Assembly (NCBI GenBank): GCA_023451825.1
Contig: JAEXYA010000029.1
Location: 124,001-188,000, forward strand
Direction: 5' to 3'
Source of the DNA: Pseudomonadota bacterium
Lineage (GTDB): Bacteria; Pseudomonadota; Alphaproteobacteria; Rhizobiales; Xanthobacteraceae
Length of the DNA: 64,000 bases
Every line of letters begins with the position of its first letter. The first letter of the stretch is position 1. The notes beneath the pieces were generated by a model. It was not told the DNA's origin and ran no database searches. It saw only the letters and a list, made by a program, of their open reading frames with translations. The translations under genes and the position numbers were made by a program. This document shows positions 51,671-60,136 of the stretch, in pieces.

Positions 51671-53530
51671 TTATTTTGCCTGCTCGGTCGCCGTCTTGTC
51701 GGCCACAGCCCACCAGAGTTCGGGCGCAACCATATCGAGATATTTGGGCAGCTGTGCGGGATGGCCGAACACATCCCAATAGGCCATGCGATGCTTGCTT
51801 GAATACCATTGCGGCACCCAGTAGCGACCGGCGCGAATGACGCGGTCGAGCGCGCGCGCGGCAAATACAAGCTTGGCGCGGCTGTCGGCCGCGATCACCT
51901 GCTCGATCAGCGCATCGACCACGGGATCGGCGATGCCTGACAGATTCCGCGAGCCCTTTGTGGCCGCAGCCTGCGTCGTAAAGAACGGGCGCAGCGAATC
52001 GCCCGGCACGGTGGAGAAGGCGAAGCGCTCGATGGTCATGTCGAAATCGAAATCGTTGCGCCGTGCCTGCTCCTGCACGGGATCGACCAGGCGCAAATTC
52101 GCCTCGATACCGAGCGTACCGAGATTTTTGATGTAGGGCATGTGGTGAGCCTGGAAGTTCGGCTCATCGAGCAAGAATTCGATCTTGAACGGCTCGCCTT
52201 GCGCCGTCAGGCGCTTGCCGTCCTTCATCACGCAGCCGGCCTCGTTGAGCAACTGGATCGCCCTGCGCAGCAACGCGCGATCCTGCCCCGATCCATCGGA
52301 CACCGGCGGCACATAGGGATGACCGAACACCTCGGCTGACACCTTGCCACGGAACGGCTCGAGCAAAGCCAGCTCTTCCGGCGAAGGCGCGCCGTTCGCC
52401 ATCAGATCGGAGTTCTGGAATGGCGAGACCGTGCGCTCATAGGCGCCATACATGATGGACTTGTTGGTCCATTCGAAATCGAAAGCGTTGCCGAGTGCCT
52501 CGCGCACGCGCGGATCCTGAAATTTCGCCCGCCGCGTATTGATGAACCAGCCTTGTGCACCCGATGGCCGATCGTCCGGCACGATCTCCTGCTTGACGCG
52601 GCCGTCCTTGATGGCGGGGAAATCGTAGCGCGTATTCCAGATGCGCGAGGTGAATTCCTCGCGGAACAGATAATTGCGGCCCGTGAATCCCTCAAAGGCA
52701 ACGTCGCGATCGCGATAAAAGTCGAAGCGCACCGTGTCGAAATTATACTGGCCACGCGCGACGGGAAGCTCCGCGCCCCACCAGTCTTTCACCCGATCAA
52801 ATTCGATGAAGCGACCGACTTCGAAGCGCCCGACCTTGTAGGGGCCACTGCCGATCGGCGCATCCAACGTCGATTCATCGAACGAGCGCTTGGCGTAATA
52901 GGCCTGCGAGAAAATCGGCATGCTGGCGACAAACAGTGGCACATCGCGACCGCGCTTTTCGGCGAATGTCACCACCAGCGTGGCATCATCGATTGCTTCC
53001 GCCTTCACCACATCGCGCATCTGCTGCGTGATGATCGGATGGCCCTTCTCTTTCAGCGTGGTCAGTGACCACGCGGCATCGTTCGCCGTGAGCTTGCTGC
53101 CGTCATGGAAGCGCACTTCCGGGCGCATGGTGAAGCGATAAGTCAGGCCATCGGTCGAAATCTGCACGGACTTCGCCGCGAGGCCATACATCGCGTCCGG
53201 CTCGTCGGCCGCGCGCGTCATCAGCGTCGTGAAGGTCAGCCCCATTCCCTGGGCGCCGTCGCCTTTCAGCACATAGGCATTCAGCGAATTAAAGGTCTGG
53301 AACGACTGGTTGAAGGCTTTCACCGACGGGATCGTTGAGAACACGCCGCCTTTCGGTGCCTTCACATTCACATAGTCGAAATGCGGAAAGCCTTCGGGAT
53401 ATTTCAAATCACCGAAAGCCGACATGCCATGCGCTTCGCTCGCGCCTTGCGCGAGCGTTGGACTGAAGCGCGATGCGGCGATCGCGCCGAGGCCCAGACC
53501 GAGAACATGCCGACGATTGAGCTGCGCCAT
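51671..53530 (-). CDS. Peptide-type ABC substrate-binding protein, family 5 (YejA/YepA-like), second of a tandem pair
   Basis: A 619-residue periplasmic binding protein of the SBP_bac_5 family. The N-terminus is a Tat-type signal (NRRHVLGLGLGAIAASRFSP). The mature part shows the YejA pattern: FGDLKYPEGFPHFDYVNVKA, then PKGGVFSTIPSVKAFNQSFQ, VTLKEKGHP-type ligand region and the C-terminal YWVPQWYSSKHRMAYWDVFG. It is about as similar to its upstream neighbour as paralogues are, but the two are clearly diverged. It is coupled to yejB (one-base gap) and 14 bp from the other binding-protein gene. Confidence 0.94.
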   Translation of the reverse strand: MAQLNRRHVLGLGLGAIAASRFSPTLAQGASEAHGMSAFGDLKYPEGFPHFDYVNVKAPKGGVFSTIPSVKAFNQSFQTFNSLNAYVLKGDGAQGMGLTFTTLMTRAADEPDAMYGLAAKSVQISTDGLTYRFTMRPEVRFHDGSKLTANDAAWSLTTLKEKGHPIITQQMRDVVKAEAIDDATLVVTFAEKRGRDVPLFVASMPIFSQAYYAKRSFDESTLDAPIGSGPYKVGRFEVGRFIEFDRVKDWWGAELPVARGQYNFDTVRFDFYRDRDVAFEGFTGRNYLFREEFTSRIWNTRYDFPAIKDGRVKQEIVPDDRPSGAQGWFINTRRAKFQDPRVREALGNAFDFEWTNKSIMYGAYERTVSPFQNSDLMANGAPSPEELALLEPFRGKVSAEVFGHPYVPPVSDGSGQDRALLRRAIQLLNEAGCVMKDGKRLTAQGEPFKIEFLLDEPNFQAHHMPYIKNLGTLGIEANLRLVDPVQEQARRNDFDFDMTIERFAFSTVPGDSLRPFFTTQAAATKGSRNLSGIADPVVDALIEQVIAADSRAKLVFAARALDRVIRAGRYWVPQWYSSKHRMAYWDVFGHPAQLPKYLDMVAPELWWAVADKTATEQAK

Positions 53531-53544
53531 GCGCGACTTGCTCC

Positions 53545-55449
53545 TCAAGAGCGGCCGCCCGTCTTCGCGGCCTTTTCGGCATCCCACCACCAGATGGTCG
53601 GGAAGCCCGACTGACCGTATTTCGGCGGCTCCGGCGGTCGCCCAAAGCGATCCCAGCGCGCGGTGCGGACCTTGTTGTAGGTGAATTGCGGAACGACGAA
53701 GTGATTCCAGAGCAGCACACGATCCAGCGCCTTGGTTGCGGCCACGAGATCAGCGCGATCCTTGGTGAAGATCACGCGCTCGATCAGCTTGTCGATCGCC
53801 GCATCCTTGATGCCGATGATGTTGCGCGAGCCCGCCTGATCAGCCGCCTGCGAACCCCAGAATTCCCGCTGCTCGTTACCGGGCGACAGCGATTCCGGCC
53901 ACACCGACACGACCATGTCGAAATCCCAGCTGCGCAGCCGGTTCTCGTATTGCGTTGCATCGATCGTGCGTACGGTGACGCCGATGCCAAGTCGCTCTAG
54001 CGACGGCTTGAAGAACAAAGCGATGCGCTCGGAGCTCGGATCCTCGCCAAGCAATTCGATCTCGAACGGCGCGCCGGTCTTGGCATTGACGAGCTTGCGG
54101 TCGCGGACCTCATAGCCCGCGGCTTTGAACAGCGCTGTCGCCTCGCGCAGATTGCTGCGGACATTCTCGGCATTGCCGCCTACGGGATTGGTGTAGGCCT
54201 TGGTGAAGACTTCCGGCGGCACGCCGTCGCGCACGGTCTCTAGAATTTCCAGCTCCTTGCCTTCGGGCAGGCCAGAGGATGCCAGTTCGGTGCCCTCGAA
54301 ATAGCTTCCGATGCGAAAGTATTGGCCGAAGAAGATCTGCTTGTTCATCTCTTCGAAATCAAAGGCGAAGTTCAGCGCGCGACGCACGCGCGCATCCTTG
54401 AACTTGTCGCGACGAATATTCATCGCGAATCCCTGCATCACCCCGGAAGAGCGATTGGTGAATTCCTCGAGCACCACCCGCTTGTCTTTGACCGCCGGGA
54501 AGTCATAGGCCGTCGCCCAGTTTTTCGCGCTATTCTCGGTACGCCAATCGACCTGATCGCCCTTGAAGGCTTCGAGCGCGACAGTGCCGTCGCGGAAATA
54601 TTCGTAGCGGATTTCATCGAAGTTGTGCTTGCCGACATTCACGGCAAGCTTGGCACCCCAATAGTCCTTCACGCGCTCGACGACGACATTGCGGCCGGGC
54701 GCAAAATCCTTGATGCGATAAGGTGCGCTGCCGAGCGGCAGTTCGAGCGTGGTGCTGCCAATGTCACGCTTCTGACCGGACGCATTGGTGCCTTCCCACC
54801 AATGCTTCGGCAGCACCGTGAGCTGGCCGACGATCTGCGGCAATTCACGATTACCGGGACCATCGAACGTGAACTTCACATCGCGGTCGCCAACCTTCTC
54901 GGCCTTCACCACGTGGCGATAATAGGCGGCGTATTGCGGTGAGTATTTCTTGAAGGCGTCGAGCGAGAAAATGACGTCGTCTGGCGTCACCGGCTTGCCA
55001 TCATGCCACTTCGCTTCAGCACGCAGACGATAGGTCACCCACGAATAGTCTTCGGGATGACGGACGGCCTCGGCCAGCAGACCATATTCGGTCGAGACTT
55101 CGTCCAGCGAGGCTGTTGTCAGCGATTCGTAGATCAGGCCGACGGCATTGGCGATGTTGCCCTTCACGCCGGCCACCGCGACGTTGAAATTATCAAAGGT
55201 GCCGACTGCGATGAGGCGCACGCTGCCGCCCTTCGGCGCATCGGGATTGACGTAATCGAAGCGCTTGAAGGCGGCCGGATATTTGATCTCGCCGAACAGC
55301 GACAGCGCGTGGCGCCATTCCGCTTCGCCTGCCGCAGCTGGCTGGGCTGAGGCCGCTCCGATCACCGGGAGACTGCCGATCCCGCCGAACACGGGCGTGA
55401 GGGCGGCGAAAGCGGAGGTCTTCAGAAGGCGGCGTCGGGTAATCGTCAA
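53545..55449 (-). CDS. Peptide-type ABC substrate-binding protein, family 5 (YejA/YepA-like), first of a tandem pair
   Basis: A 634-residue SBP_bac_5 protein and first gene of the operon. The N-terminus TITRRRLLKTSAFAALTPVF is a Tat-type signal. Mature sequence: LFGEIKYPAAFKRFDYVNPD then APKGGSVRLIAVGTFDNFNV, RNREL-type ligand region and C-terminal LLWNHFVVPQFTYNKVRTAR. In Agrobacterium the related YepA feeds murein peptides to YejBEF. The start is uncertain: TTG 55449 (AGGA nine bases upstream) directly opens the signal peptide, whereas ATG 55557 would add 36 residues. Confidence 0.93.
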   Translation of the reverse strand: MTITRRRLLKTSAFAALTPVFGGIGSLPVIGAASAQPAAAGEAEWRHALSLFGEIKYPAAFKRFDYVNPDAPKGGSVRLIAVGTFDNFNVAVAGVKGNIANAVGLIYESLTTASLDEVSTEYGLLAEAVRHPEDYSWVTYRLRAEAKWHDGKPVTPDDVIFSLDAFKKYSPQYAAYYRHVVKAEKVGDRDVKFTFDGPGNRELPQIVGQLTVLPKHWWEGTNASGQKRDIGSTTLELPLGSAPYRIKDFAPGRNVVVERVKDYWGAKLAVNVGKHNFDEIRYEYFRDGTVALEAFKGDQVDWRTENSAKNWATAYDFPAVKDKRVVLEEFTNRSSGVMQGFAMNIRRDKFKDARVRRALNFAFDFEEMNKQIFFGQYFRIGSYFEGTELASSGLPEGKELEILETVRDGVPPEVFTKAYTNPVGGNAENVRSNLREATALFKAAGYEVRDRKLVNAKTGAPFEIELLGEDPSSERIALFFKPSLERLGIGVTVRTIDATQYENRLRSWDFDMVVSVWPESLSPGNEQREFWGSQAADQAGSRNIIGIKDAAIDKLIERVIFTKDRADLVAATKALDRVLLWNHFVVPQFTYNKVRTARWDRFGRPPEPPKYGQSGFPTIWWWDAEKAAKTGGRS

Positions 55450-55604
55450 TGTGCTGAATCCTGTGAACCGGGAGCAAGTAAAACGGTCATATGCGGCGAG
55501 GGTTCGACCGATTATGCCGGCTTTTCCGCAAGATACCATCCGTCGTTCCGGTTGCATCCTAGTCTAGCGCGGCCAAACGTCCCGCTTAAGCTTTGGTAAT
55601 GCGG

Positions 55605-55638
55605 CAAACGACAACGGCCGGGCTTTTGGCCCGGCCGT
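55605..55638 (-). terminator. Terminator after cycM
   Basis: A perfect 10-bp stem (acggccgggc / gcccggccgt) with a five-base loop, followed on the minus strand by tgtcgttt. It lies 40 bp after the cycM stop. Confidence 0.7.
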
Positions 55639-55677
55639 GACGTCGCGAATGTGACGAAAACGCGGTGGTTCTGTTCT

Positions 55678-56229
55678 TTACTTGGCCGCGGTCGGCAGCG
55701 GCACCGGGGTATCGGCCAGGGTTGCCAGATAGGCGATCAGGTCGGCGCGCTCGCTGTCCTTGGAGATGCCGGCGAAGCCCATGGCGGTGCCCGGCACAGC
55801 AGCCTTCGGGCTGGCGATGAACTTGTTCAGCTCCTCGAAACCCCAGCTGCCGCCCTTGGCCTTCATGGCGGCGGAGAAGTTGAAGCCATTGCGGCCCTGG
55901 CCGACATGGTCATTGATCACGCCGTAAAGGTTCGGGCCGACGCGGTTCGGGCCGCCCTTCTCGAAGGTGTGGCACGAGGCGCACTTCTTGGCCGCCGTCT
56001 GGCCCTTTTCGACCGAAGCGGTCTGGAGCAGTTTTTCGATGGGTTCGGAGGGCGCGGCCGCAGCCTTGGCGCCGCCGCCGGAGGTGTCTTCCTTCACGGC
56101 GATATCGTAGCCGGGCTTCTCCAGATGCTTGGGCGAAAACACGGCTTGCGCAGTGAAATTCGTCGCCATCAGCAGGAGGCAGGTGCCGAGAATGGCCCCC
56201 ATGATCTTGTTGAGTTCGAAAGAGTCCAT
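55678..56229 (-). CDS. cycM: Membrane-anchored cytochrome c (CycM-type)
   Basis: A 183-residue class I cytochrome c kept in the inner membrane by an uncleaved N-terminal helix (KIMGAILGTCLLLMATNFTA). A spacer of about 45 residues (Ala/Gly-rich) precedes the haem domain. The haem is attached at Cys83 and Cys86 with His87 (KKCASCHTF), and Met150 (GTAMGFAG) is the likely sixth ligand. It closely resembles Bradyrhizobium CycM, which carries electrons from the bc1 complex to the aa3 oxidase. The ATG at 56229 begins the anchor; a frame open to 56295 is not supported. Confidence 0.95.
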   Translation of the reverse strand: MDSFELNKIMGAILGTCLLLMATNFTAQAVFSPKHLEKPGYDIAVKEDTSGGGAKAAAAPSEPIEKLLQTASVEKGQTAAKKCASCHTFEKGGPNRVGPNLYGVINDHVGQGRNGFNFSAAMKAKGGSWGFEELNKFIASPKAAVPGTAMGFAGISKDSERADLIAYLATLADTPVPLPTAAK

Positions 56230-56477
56230 ATTCCGTAAGCCCCACGCCCGTTTTAGGTCATTGGAAGGCCGCTCCCACGGCCTCGACGCGCCCATGAATC
56301 ACGTCTGCAGGCCTGTTTAGAGCCTGTCCAATCGAGATAACGGTTTGCCCTAGTTCTGGCAACCTCTATAAACGCCGCGCTCCCGGGTTTGCCCTTGATC
56401 TGCATCATGGTTTTCACTGCCCGACAGACGGAATTCGAGCCGATTTTGCCGAACTTAACTAACCAAGTTCTTCAGCC

Positions 56478-57218
56478 ATGACCGATCCCCGCACCCTGGT
56501 GCTCATTCCCGCCCGGATGGCTGCAACCCGCCTGCCCGGCAAGCCGCTCCTGGATATTGGGGGCCTGCCCATGATCGTGCAGGTCGCCCGGCGCGCCAGC
56601 GAGGCCGCGATCGGCCGCGTCGCCGTCGCGACCGATACCGCCGAGATCGCCGATGCGGTAACGGCCCATGGTTTCGAGGCGGTCATGACCTCGCCGGACC
56701 ATCCGTCGGGTTCGGACAGGATCTTTGAGGCATTGGGCAGGCTGGACCCAACCGGAACGGTCCAGACCATCGTCAATGTCCAGGGCGACCTGCCCACCAT
56801 TCCGCCTGGCGATATTGTTGCGGCGGTCCGTGTGCTGGACGACCCGAAGGTCGATATCGCCACCTTGGCCGCCGAAATCCGCAAGGACGAAGAGCACACC
56901 AACCCCAATGTGGTGAAGCTGATCGGCTCGCCGGCTGGTGCGAACCGGCTGCGCGCGCTGTATTTCACCCGCGCCACCGCGCCCTATGGCGATGGCCCGC
57001 GCTATCATCATATCGGGCTCTACGCCTATCGCCGCGCCGCGCTGGAGAGTTTCGTCAAGCTCGCACCCTCGACGCTGGAGCAGCGCGAAAAGCTCGAACA
57101 GCTCCGCGCCCTCGAAGCCGGTATGCGGATCGACGGCGCCATCGTGGACTCCGTCCCGCTCGGCGTCGATACCCCGCACGACCTCGAAACTGCCCGCCGC
57201 CTGCTGGCAAAAATCTGA
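56478..57218 (+). CDS. kdsB: 3-deoxy-manno-octulosonate cytidylyltransferase KdsB
   Basis: A 246-residue enzyme that makes CMP-Kdo for lipopolysaccharide inner-core synthesis. The nucleotide-binding start LVLIPARMAATRLPGKPLLD, then GFEAVMTSPDHPSGSDRIFE, VNVQGDLPTIPPGDIVAAV and YRRAALESFVKLAPSTLEQR are diagnostic. Length is normal. It lies 21 bp upstream of pheA on the same strand and diverges from cycM. Confidence 0.98.
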   Translation: MTDPRTLVLIPARMAATRLPGKPLLDIGGLPMIVQVARRASEAAIGRVAVATDTAEIADAVTAHGFEAVMTSPDHPSGSDRIFEALGRLDPTGTVQTIVNVQGDLPTIPPGDIVAAVRVLDDPKVDIATLAAEIRKDEEHTNPNVVKLIGSPAGANRLRALYFTRATAPYGDGPRYHHIGLYAYRRAALESFVKLAPSTLEQREKLEQLRALEAGMRIDGAIVDSVPLGVDTPHDLETARRLLAKI

Positions 57219-57239
57219 TCGACTGATACAAGGCCCGCC

Positions 57240-58112
57240 ATGACCATTCCCAAAGATCAGATCATGAAGATCGCCTTCCAGGGCGAGCCCGGCGCCAATT
57301 CCCATAATGCGATCGCCGAGGCGTTTCCGAACGCCGAGCCGCTGCCCTGCGCCACGTTCGAGGATGCGCTGGCGGCGATTTCGTCGGGCGAGGCAGATCT
57401 CGGCATGATCCCGATCGAGAACTCGATCGCCGGCCGCGTCGCCGATATCCATCATCTGCTGCCGGCGTCCGGCCTGCACATCATCGGCGAATGGTTCATC
57501 CCGATCCATCACCAGCTGATGGCGCCGCGCGGTGCGAAGATCGAAGACCTCAAGACCATCGAGAGCCATGTTCACGCGCTCGGCCAGTGCCGCCGCCTGA
57601 TCCGCAAGCTCGGTGTCCGCTCCATCGTCGCCGCCGACACGGCTGGCTCCGCGCGCATCGTCGCCGAGCGCGGCGACAAGAGCTGTGGTTCGCTGGCACC
57701 AAAACTCGCCGCCGAGATCTATGGCCTGGATATTCTGGCCGAGGATGTCGAAGACGAGAGCCACAACACGACGCGCTTCGTCATTCTGTCGAAGGATGCC
57801 AAATGGGCCGATCAGGGCAAGGAGCCGCTGGTCACGTCCTTTGTCTTCCGGGTACGCAACATTCCCGCCGCGCTCTACAAAGCACTCGGCGGTTTTGCCA
57901 CCAACGGCGTCAACATGACCAAGCTGGAAAGCTACATGGTCGATGGCGAGTTCTTTGCCACTCAGTTCTACGCGGATGTCGATGGCCATCCGGATGACCG
58001 CAACCTCGCTTTCGCGCTTGAAGAGCTGAAATTCTTTTCGCGCGAATTCAGGATTGTCGGTGTGTATCCCGCACATCCGTTCCGCCAGACATTTGGCGAG
58101 CAGCAAGGCTAA
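57240..58112 (+). CDS. pheA: Prephenate dehydratase PheA
   Basis: A 290-residue stand-alone prephenate dehydratase, converting prephenate to phenylpyruvate in phenylalanine synthesis. The PDT domain (about 9-185) includes KIAFQGEPGANSHNAIAEAF, MIPIENSIAGRVADIHHLL and the catalytic Thr in ESHNTTRFVIL. A C-terminal ACT domain (about 200-280) has the Phe-binding GGFATNGVNMTKLESYMVDG. No chorismate mutase part is present. The ATG at 57240 has AAGG six bases upstream; Met9 is an alternative start. Confidence 0.97.
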   Translation: MTIPKDQIMKIAFQGEPGANSHNAIAEAFPNAEPLPCATFEDALAAISSGEADLGMIPIENSIAGRVADIHHLLPASGLHIIGEWFIPIHHQLMAPRGAKIEDLKTIESHVHALGQCRRLIRKLGVRSIVAADTAGSARIVAERGDKSCGSLAPKLAAEIYGLDILAEDVEDESHNTTRFVILSKDAKWADQGKEPLVTSFVFRVRNIPAALYKALGGFATNGVNMTKLESYMVDGEFFATQFYADVDGHPDDRNLAFALEELKFFSREFRIVGVYPAHPFRQTFGEQQG

Positions 58113-58116
58113 GCAT

Positions 58117-58220
58117 GTAGGATGGGTGAAGCGAAGGCGCGAAGCGCCGGAGCGAAACCCATCGGCGGAGCTTGCCGCAATGACGGACTGATGGGTTTCG
58201 CTACGCTCTACCCATCCTAC
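58117..58220. repeat. Inverted-repeat element between pheA and the YciI gene
   Basis: Ends gtaggatgggt and acccatcctac are perfect complements, with inner arms gcgaaacccatc and gatgggtttcgc. The right end supplies the stop codon of the YciI-like gene. Between convergent genes, so it may serve as a two-way terminator. Its right 36 bp recur exactly at 58698-58733. Confidence 0.8.
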
Positions 58221-58621
58221 GATCCCCGCACATGATCCGATAGCGCGTGCGTCGCCTCCTTCGCCGCGCCCGGCAAAAACAGCTGGATCGGCCTGATCTC
58301 ATACACGGCCGACGGATTCACCTTCCGCAGATCACGCGCGATTGCGATGACATCCTCGCGGGTTTCGCAATCCACGACATAGAAACCGAGCAACTGCTCC
58401 TTGGTCTCGGCAAACGGGCCATCGATCACCACGCCAGCCCCCGGGCCGCGCAAGGTGAACGCGCCCTTGGTGCCGCCGAGTCGCGCCGCAGGTCCCATCT
58501 GGCCATCGGCTGTCAGCCGCTCATGGATTTCGTGAAGATTGGCCATCACATTCGTATCTTGATCGGCGGCCCAGGACACGACGACGTCTTCGACGTGATA
58601 GGCCAGGAGTGCATAGAGCAT
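58217..58621 (-). CDS. YciI-like protein
   Basis: A 134-residue protein of the YciI/YCII superfamily. MLYALLAYHVEDVVVSWAAD followed by LHEIHERLTADGQMGPAARL and IDGPFAETKEQLLGFYVVDC is the pattern of the subgroup often associated with ECF sigma factors (DGPFAETKEQLxGFY). The family fold is ferredoxin-like with a likely small-molecule role; the function is unknown. The last codons and stop (GGA TCG TAG) run into the palindromic repeat, so the C-terminus may have been reset by the repeat. Confidence 0.9.
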   Translation of the reverse strand: MLYALLAYHVEDVVVSWAADQDTNVMANLHEIHERLTADGQMGPAARLGGTKGAFTLRGPGAGVVIDGPFAETKEQLLGFYVVDCETREDVIAIARDLRKVNPSAVYEIRPIQLFLPGAAKEATHALSDHVRGS

Positions 58622-58693
58622 GGATTGTCTCTCGTTTTTGAGTGGCGCCGCCTCTAGGACGTTTGGCGCGGGCGGATACCGACATGTGATTTT

Positions 58694-58728
58694 GTAGGAT
58701 GGGTTTCGCTACGCTCTACCCATCCTAC
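58694..58728. repeat. Short copy of the gtaggatgggt repeat at the end of the LLM gene
   Basis: A 35-bp near-perfect stem (gtaggatgggt...acccatcctac) whose sequence includes a 36-base exact match (58698-58733) to 58190-58225. It supplies the stop codon of the LLM oxidoreductase gene. Confidence 0.8.
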
Positions 58729-59726
58729 GATCCGAATGCCTCCGCCAGCAGGCTGTAAGACCGCTTCCGCGTGTCATGGTCATACATCGCGGTAACCACC
58801 ATCAATTCATCCGGCTGACATTGCGCGATCAACGGCTGCAGCTTCTGCATCACCGTCGCGGGGCTGCCGGCGAACAGCCGTGAGCGGTTGCGCGCGATCT
58901 TCATCTTTTCCGCATCGCTGTAAGGATAAGCCAATGCCTCCTCGACACTCGGCAGCGGCGCGTATTCGCCGCGATCACGGCGCAGGCGATTGAGATCGAA
59001 AGGGGCTGCCAGACGCTCGGCTTCTGCATCACTCTCTGCGCAAATCACGGCCACCGCGAGGATCGCTTGCGGCGCCTGCAGCCAGGACGAGCTCTTGAAC
59101 CGCGCCCGGTAATGCACCATCGCATCGGCCGCATCGTGAGACGCAAAATGATGGGCAAAGGCAAAACCCATCCCGACCTGGGCTGCGAGATCCGAGGAGA
59201 AATCACTGGAGCCGAGCAGCCAGATCGGCGGCAACGGCACGTCGTTCGGCATCGCGACGACGTTATTATAGGGATGGTTTTCCGGAAAACGCCGCGTCTC
59301 CCACAGTAGCAATTCGCTCAGCCGCTCCAGGAAATCATCGCCCTCGCGGCCGGCCATTCGGTTGCGCAGCGCATAGGCCGTCGCGCCATCCGTTCCCGGC
59401 GCGCGGCCGAGGCCGAGATCGATGCGGCCGGGAAACAGCGCCTCCAGCATCTTGAAGCGCTCGGCCACCATCAACGGCGCATGGTTCGGCAGCATCACGC
59501 CGCCGGAGCCGACACGGATCCGCGACGTTGCCGCCGCGATCTGGCCGATCATGATCTCCGGCGCGGGACTGGCGACCGACGCGAGGTTGTGATGCTCGGC
59601 CAGCCAGTAACGGACATAGCCGAGGTGATCCGCGTGCTTGGCGAGATCGATGCTGTTGCGCAGCGCCTGCGACGGCGGCGTGCCTGTGGTGACGACCGAG
59701 AGGTCAAGAATGGAAAGCGGGATCAT
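58725..59726 (-). CDS. LLM class flavin-dependent oxidoreductase (bacterial luciferase-like)
   Basis: A 333-residue member of the luciferase-like monooxygenase family, YhbW-like. The N-terminal ILDLSVVTTGTPPSQALRNS, RYWLAEHHNLASVASPAPEI and RIDLGLGRAPGTD are typical of this group, with the C-terminal GSPATVMQKLQPLIAQCQPD. It is a TIM barrel using FMNH2; its substrate is unknown. Its stop TAG lies inside a repeat identical to the one ending the neighbouring YciI gene. No operon partner is evident. Confidence 0.93.
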   Translation of the reverse strand: MIPLSILDLSVVTTGTPPSQALRNSIDLAKHADHLGYVRYWLAEHHNLASVASPAPEIMIGQIAAATSRIRVGSGGVMLPNHAPLMVAERFKMLEALFPGRIDLGLGRAPGTDGATAYALRNRMAGREGDDFLERLSELLLWETRRFPENHPYNNVVAMPNDVPLPPIWLLGSSDFSSDLAAQVGMGFAFAHHFASHDAADAMVHYRARFKSSSWLQAPQAILAVAVICAESDAEAERLAAPFDLNRLRRDRGEYAPLPSVEEALAYPYSDAEKMKIARNRSRLFAGSPATVMQKLQPLIAQCQPDELMVVTAMYDHDTRKRSYSLLAEAFGS

Positions 59727-60136
59727 ACCGGCAGGCTAATGCGTCCCGATGGGACAGCAAGCGCTACGGACCAGCTGGAGCGCTTGGCCGGAAGCATCGG
59801 AAAAATGGGCCAAGATTGAAGTGGCATCGATCAGTTGATCAAAGGCCCACCATTGCTGGAAAACAGAAAACTTCACCAAAATCTATTTTTACAAATTAAT
59901 ATCAATAAGATAAATCACAGACTACCCGGATACGTCGCTGGCTAGAAGCTGCCCACTCGACCTCAATGCACTAATCCAGATCGACCTTTATCAGACTTAA
60001 TGGGCCATTTCCCACCCTATATGGCTTCCCAATGGGCTATTTTATTCCGGCGCAACAGCCTATTTTGTGCAGTGCAGCCAAACAGCCAGCCACGACCCTA
60101 CAACCGGTGCCGCCAGTCGCGGCGGTGGAGTTCGAG
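59727..60136. other. Upstream region of metF
   Basis: A 410-bp gap. About 59860-59930 is unusually AT-rich for this genome. Between 59998 and 60045 there is a direct repeat aatgggc(c/t)attt with an intervening inverted gggcc/ggctt-like pattern, suggestive of an operator. I see no SAM, SAH or cobalamin riboswitch fold. An in-frame ATG at 60032 could extend MetF by 35 residues but is unlikely. Confidence 0.5.

Noticed and set aside
56472..58106. 544-codon minus-strand open frame across kdsB and pheA
   Set aside because: Spans two well-identified genes on the other strand and shows no domain.
60032..60136. 35-residue N-terminal extension of MetF
   Set aside because: No ribosome site, Pro/Gln-rich and outside the family; the ATG at 60137 has a good site.
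59727..60136. SAM-II or SAH riboswitch before metF
   Set aside because: I could not find the conserved core sequences or a matching pseudoknot.
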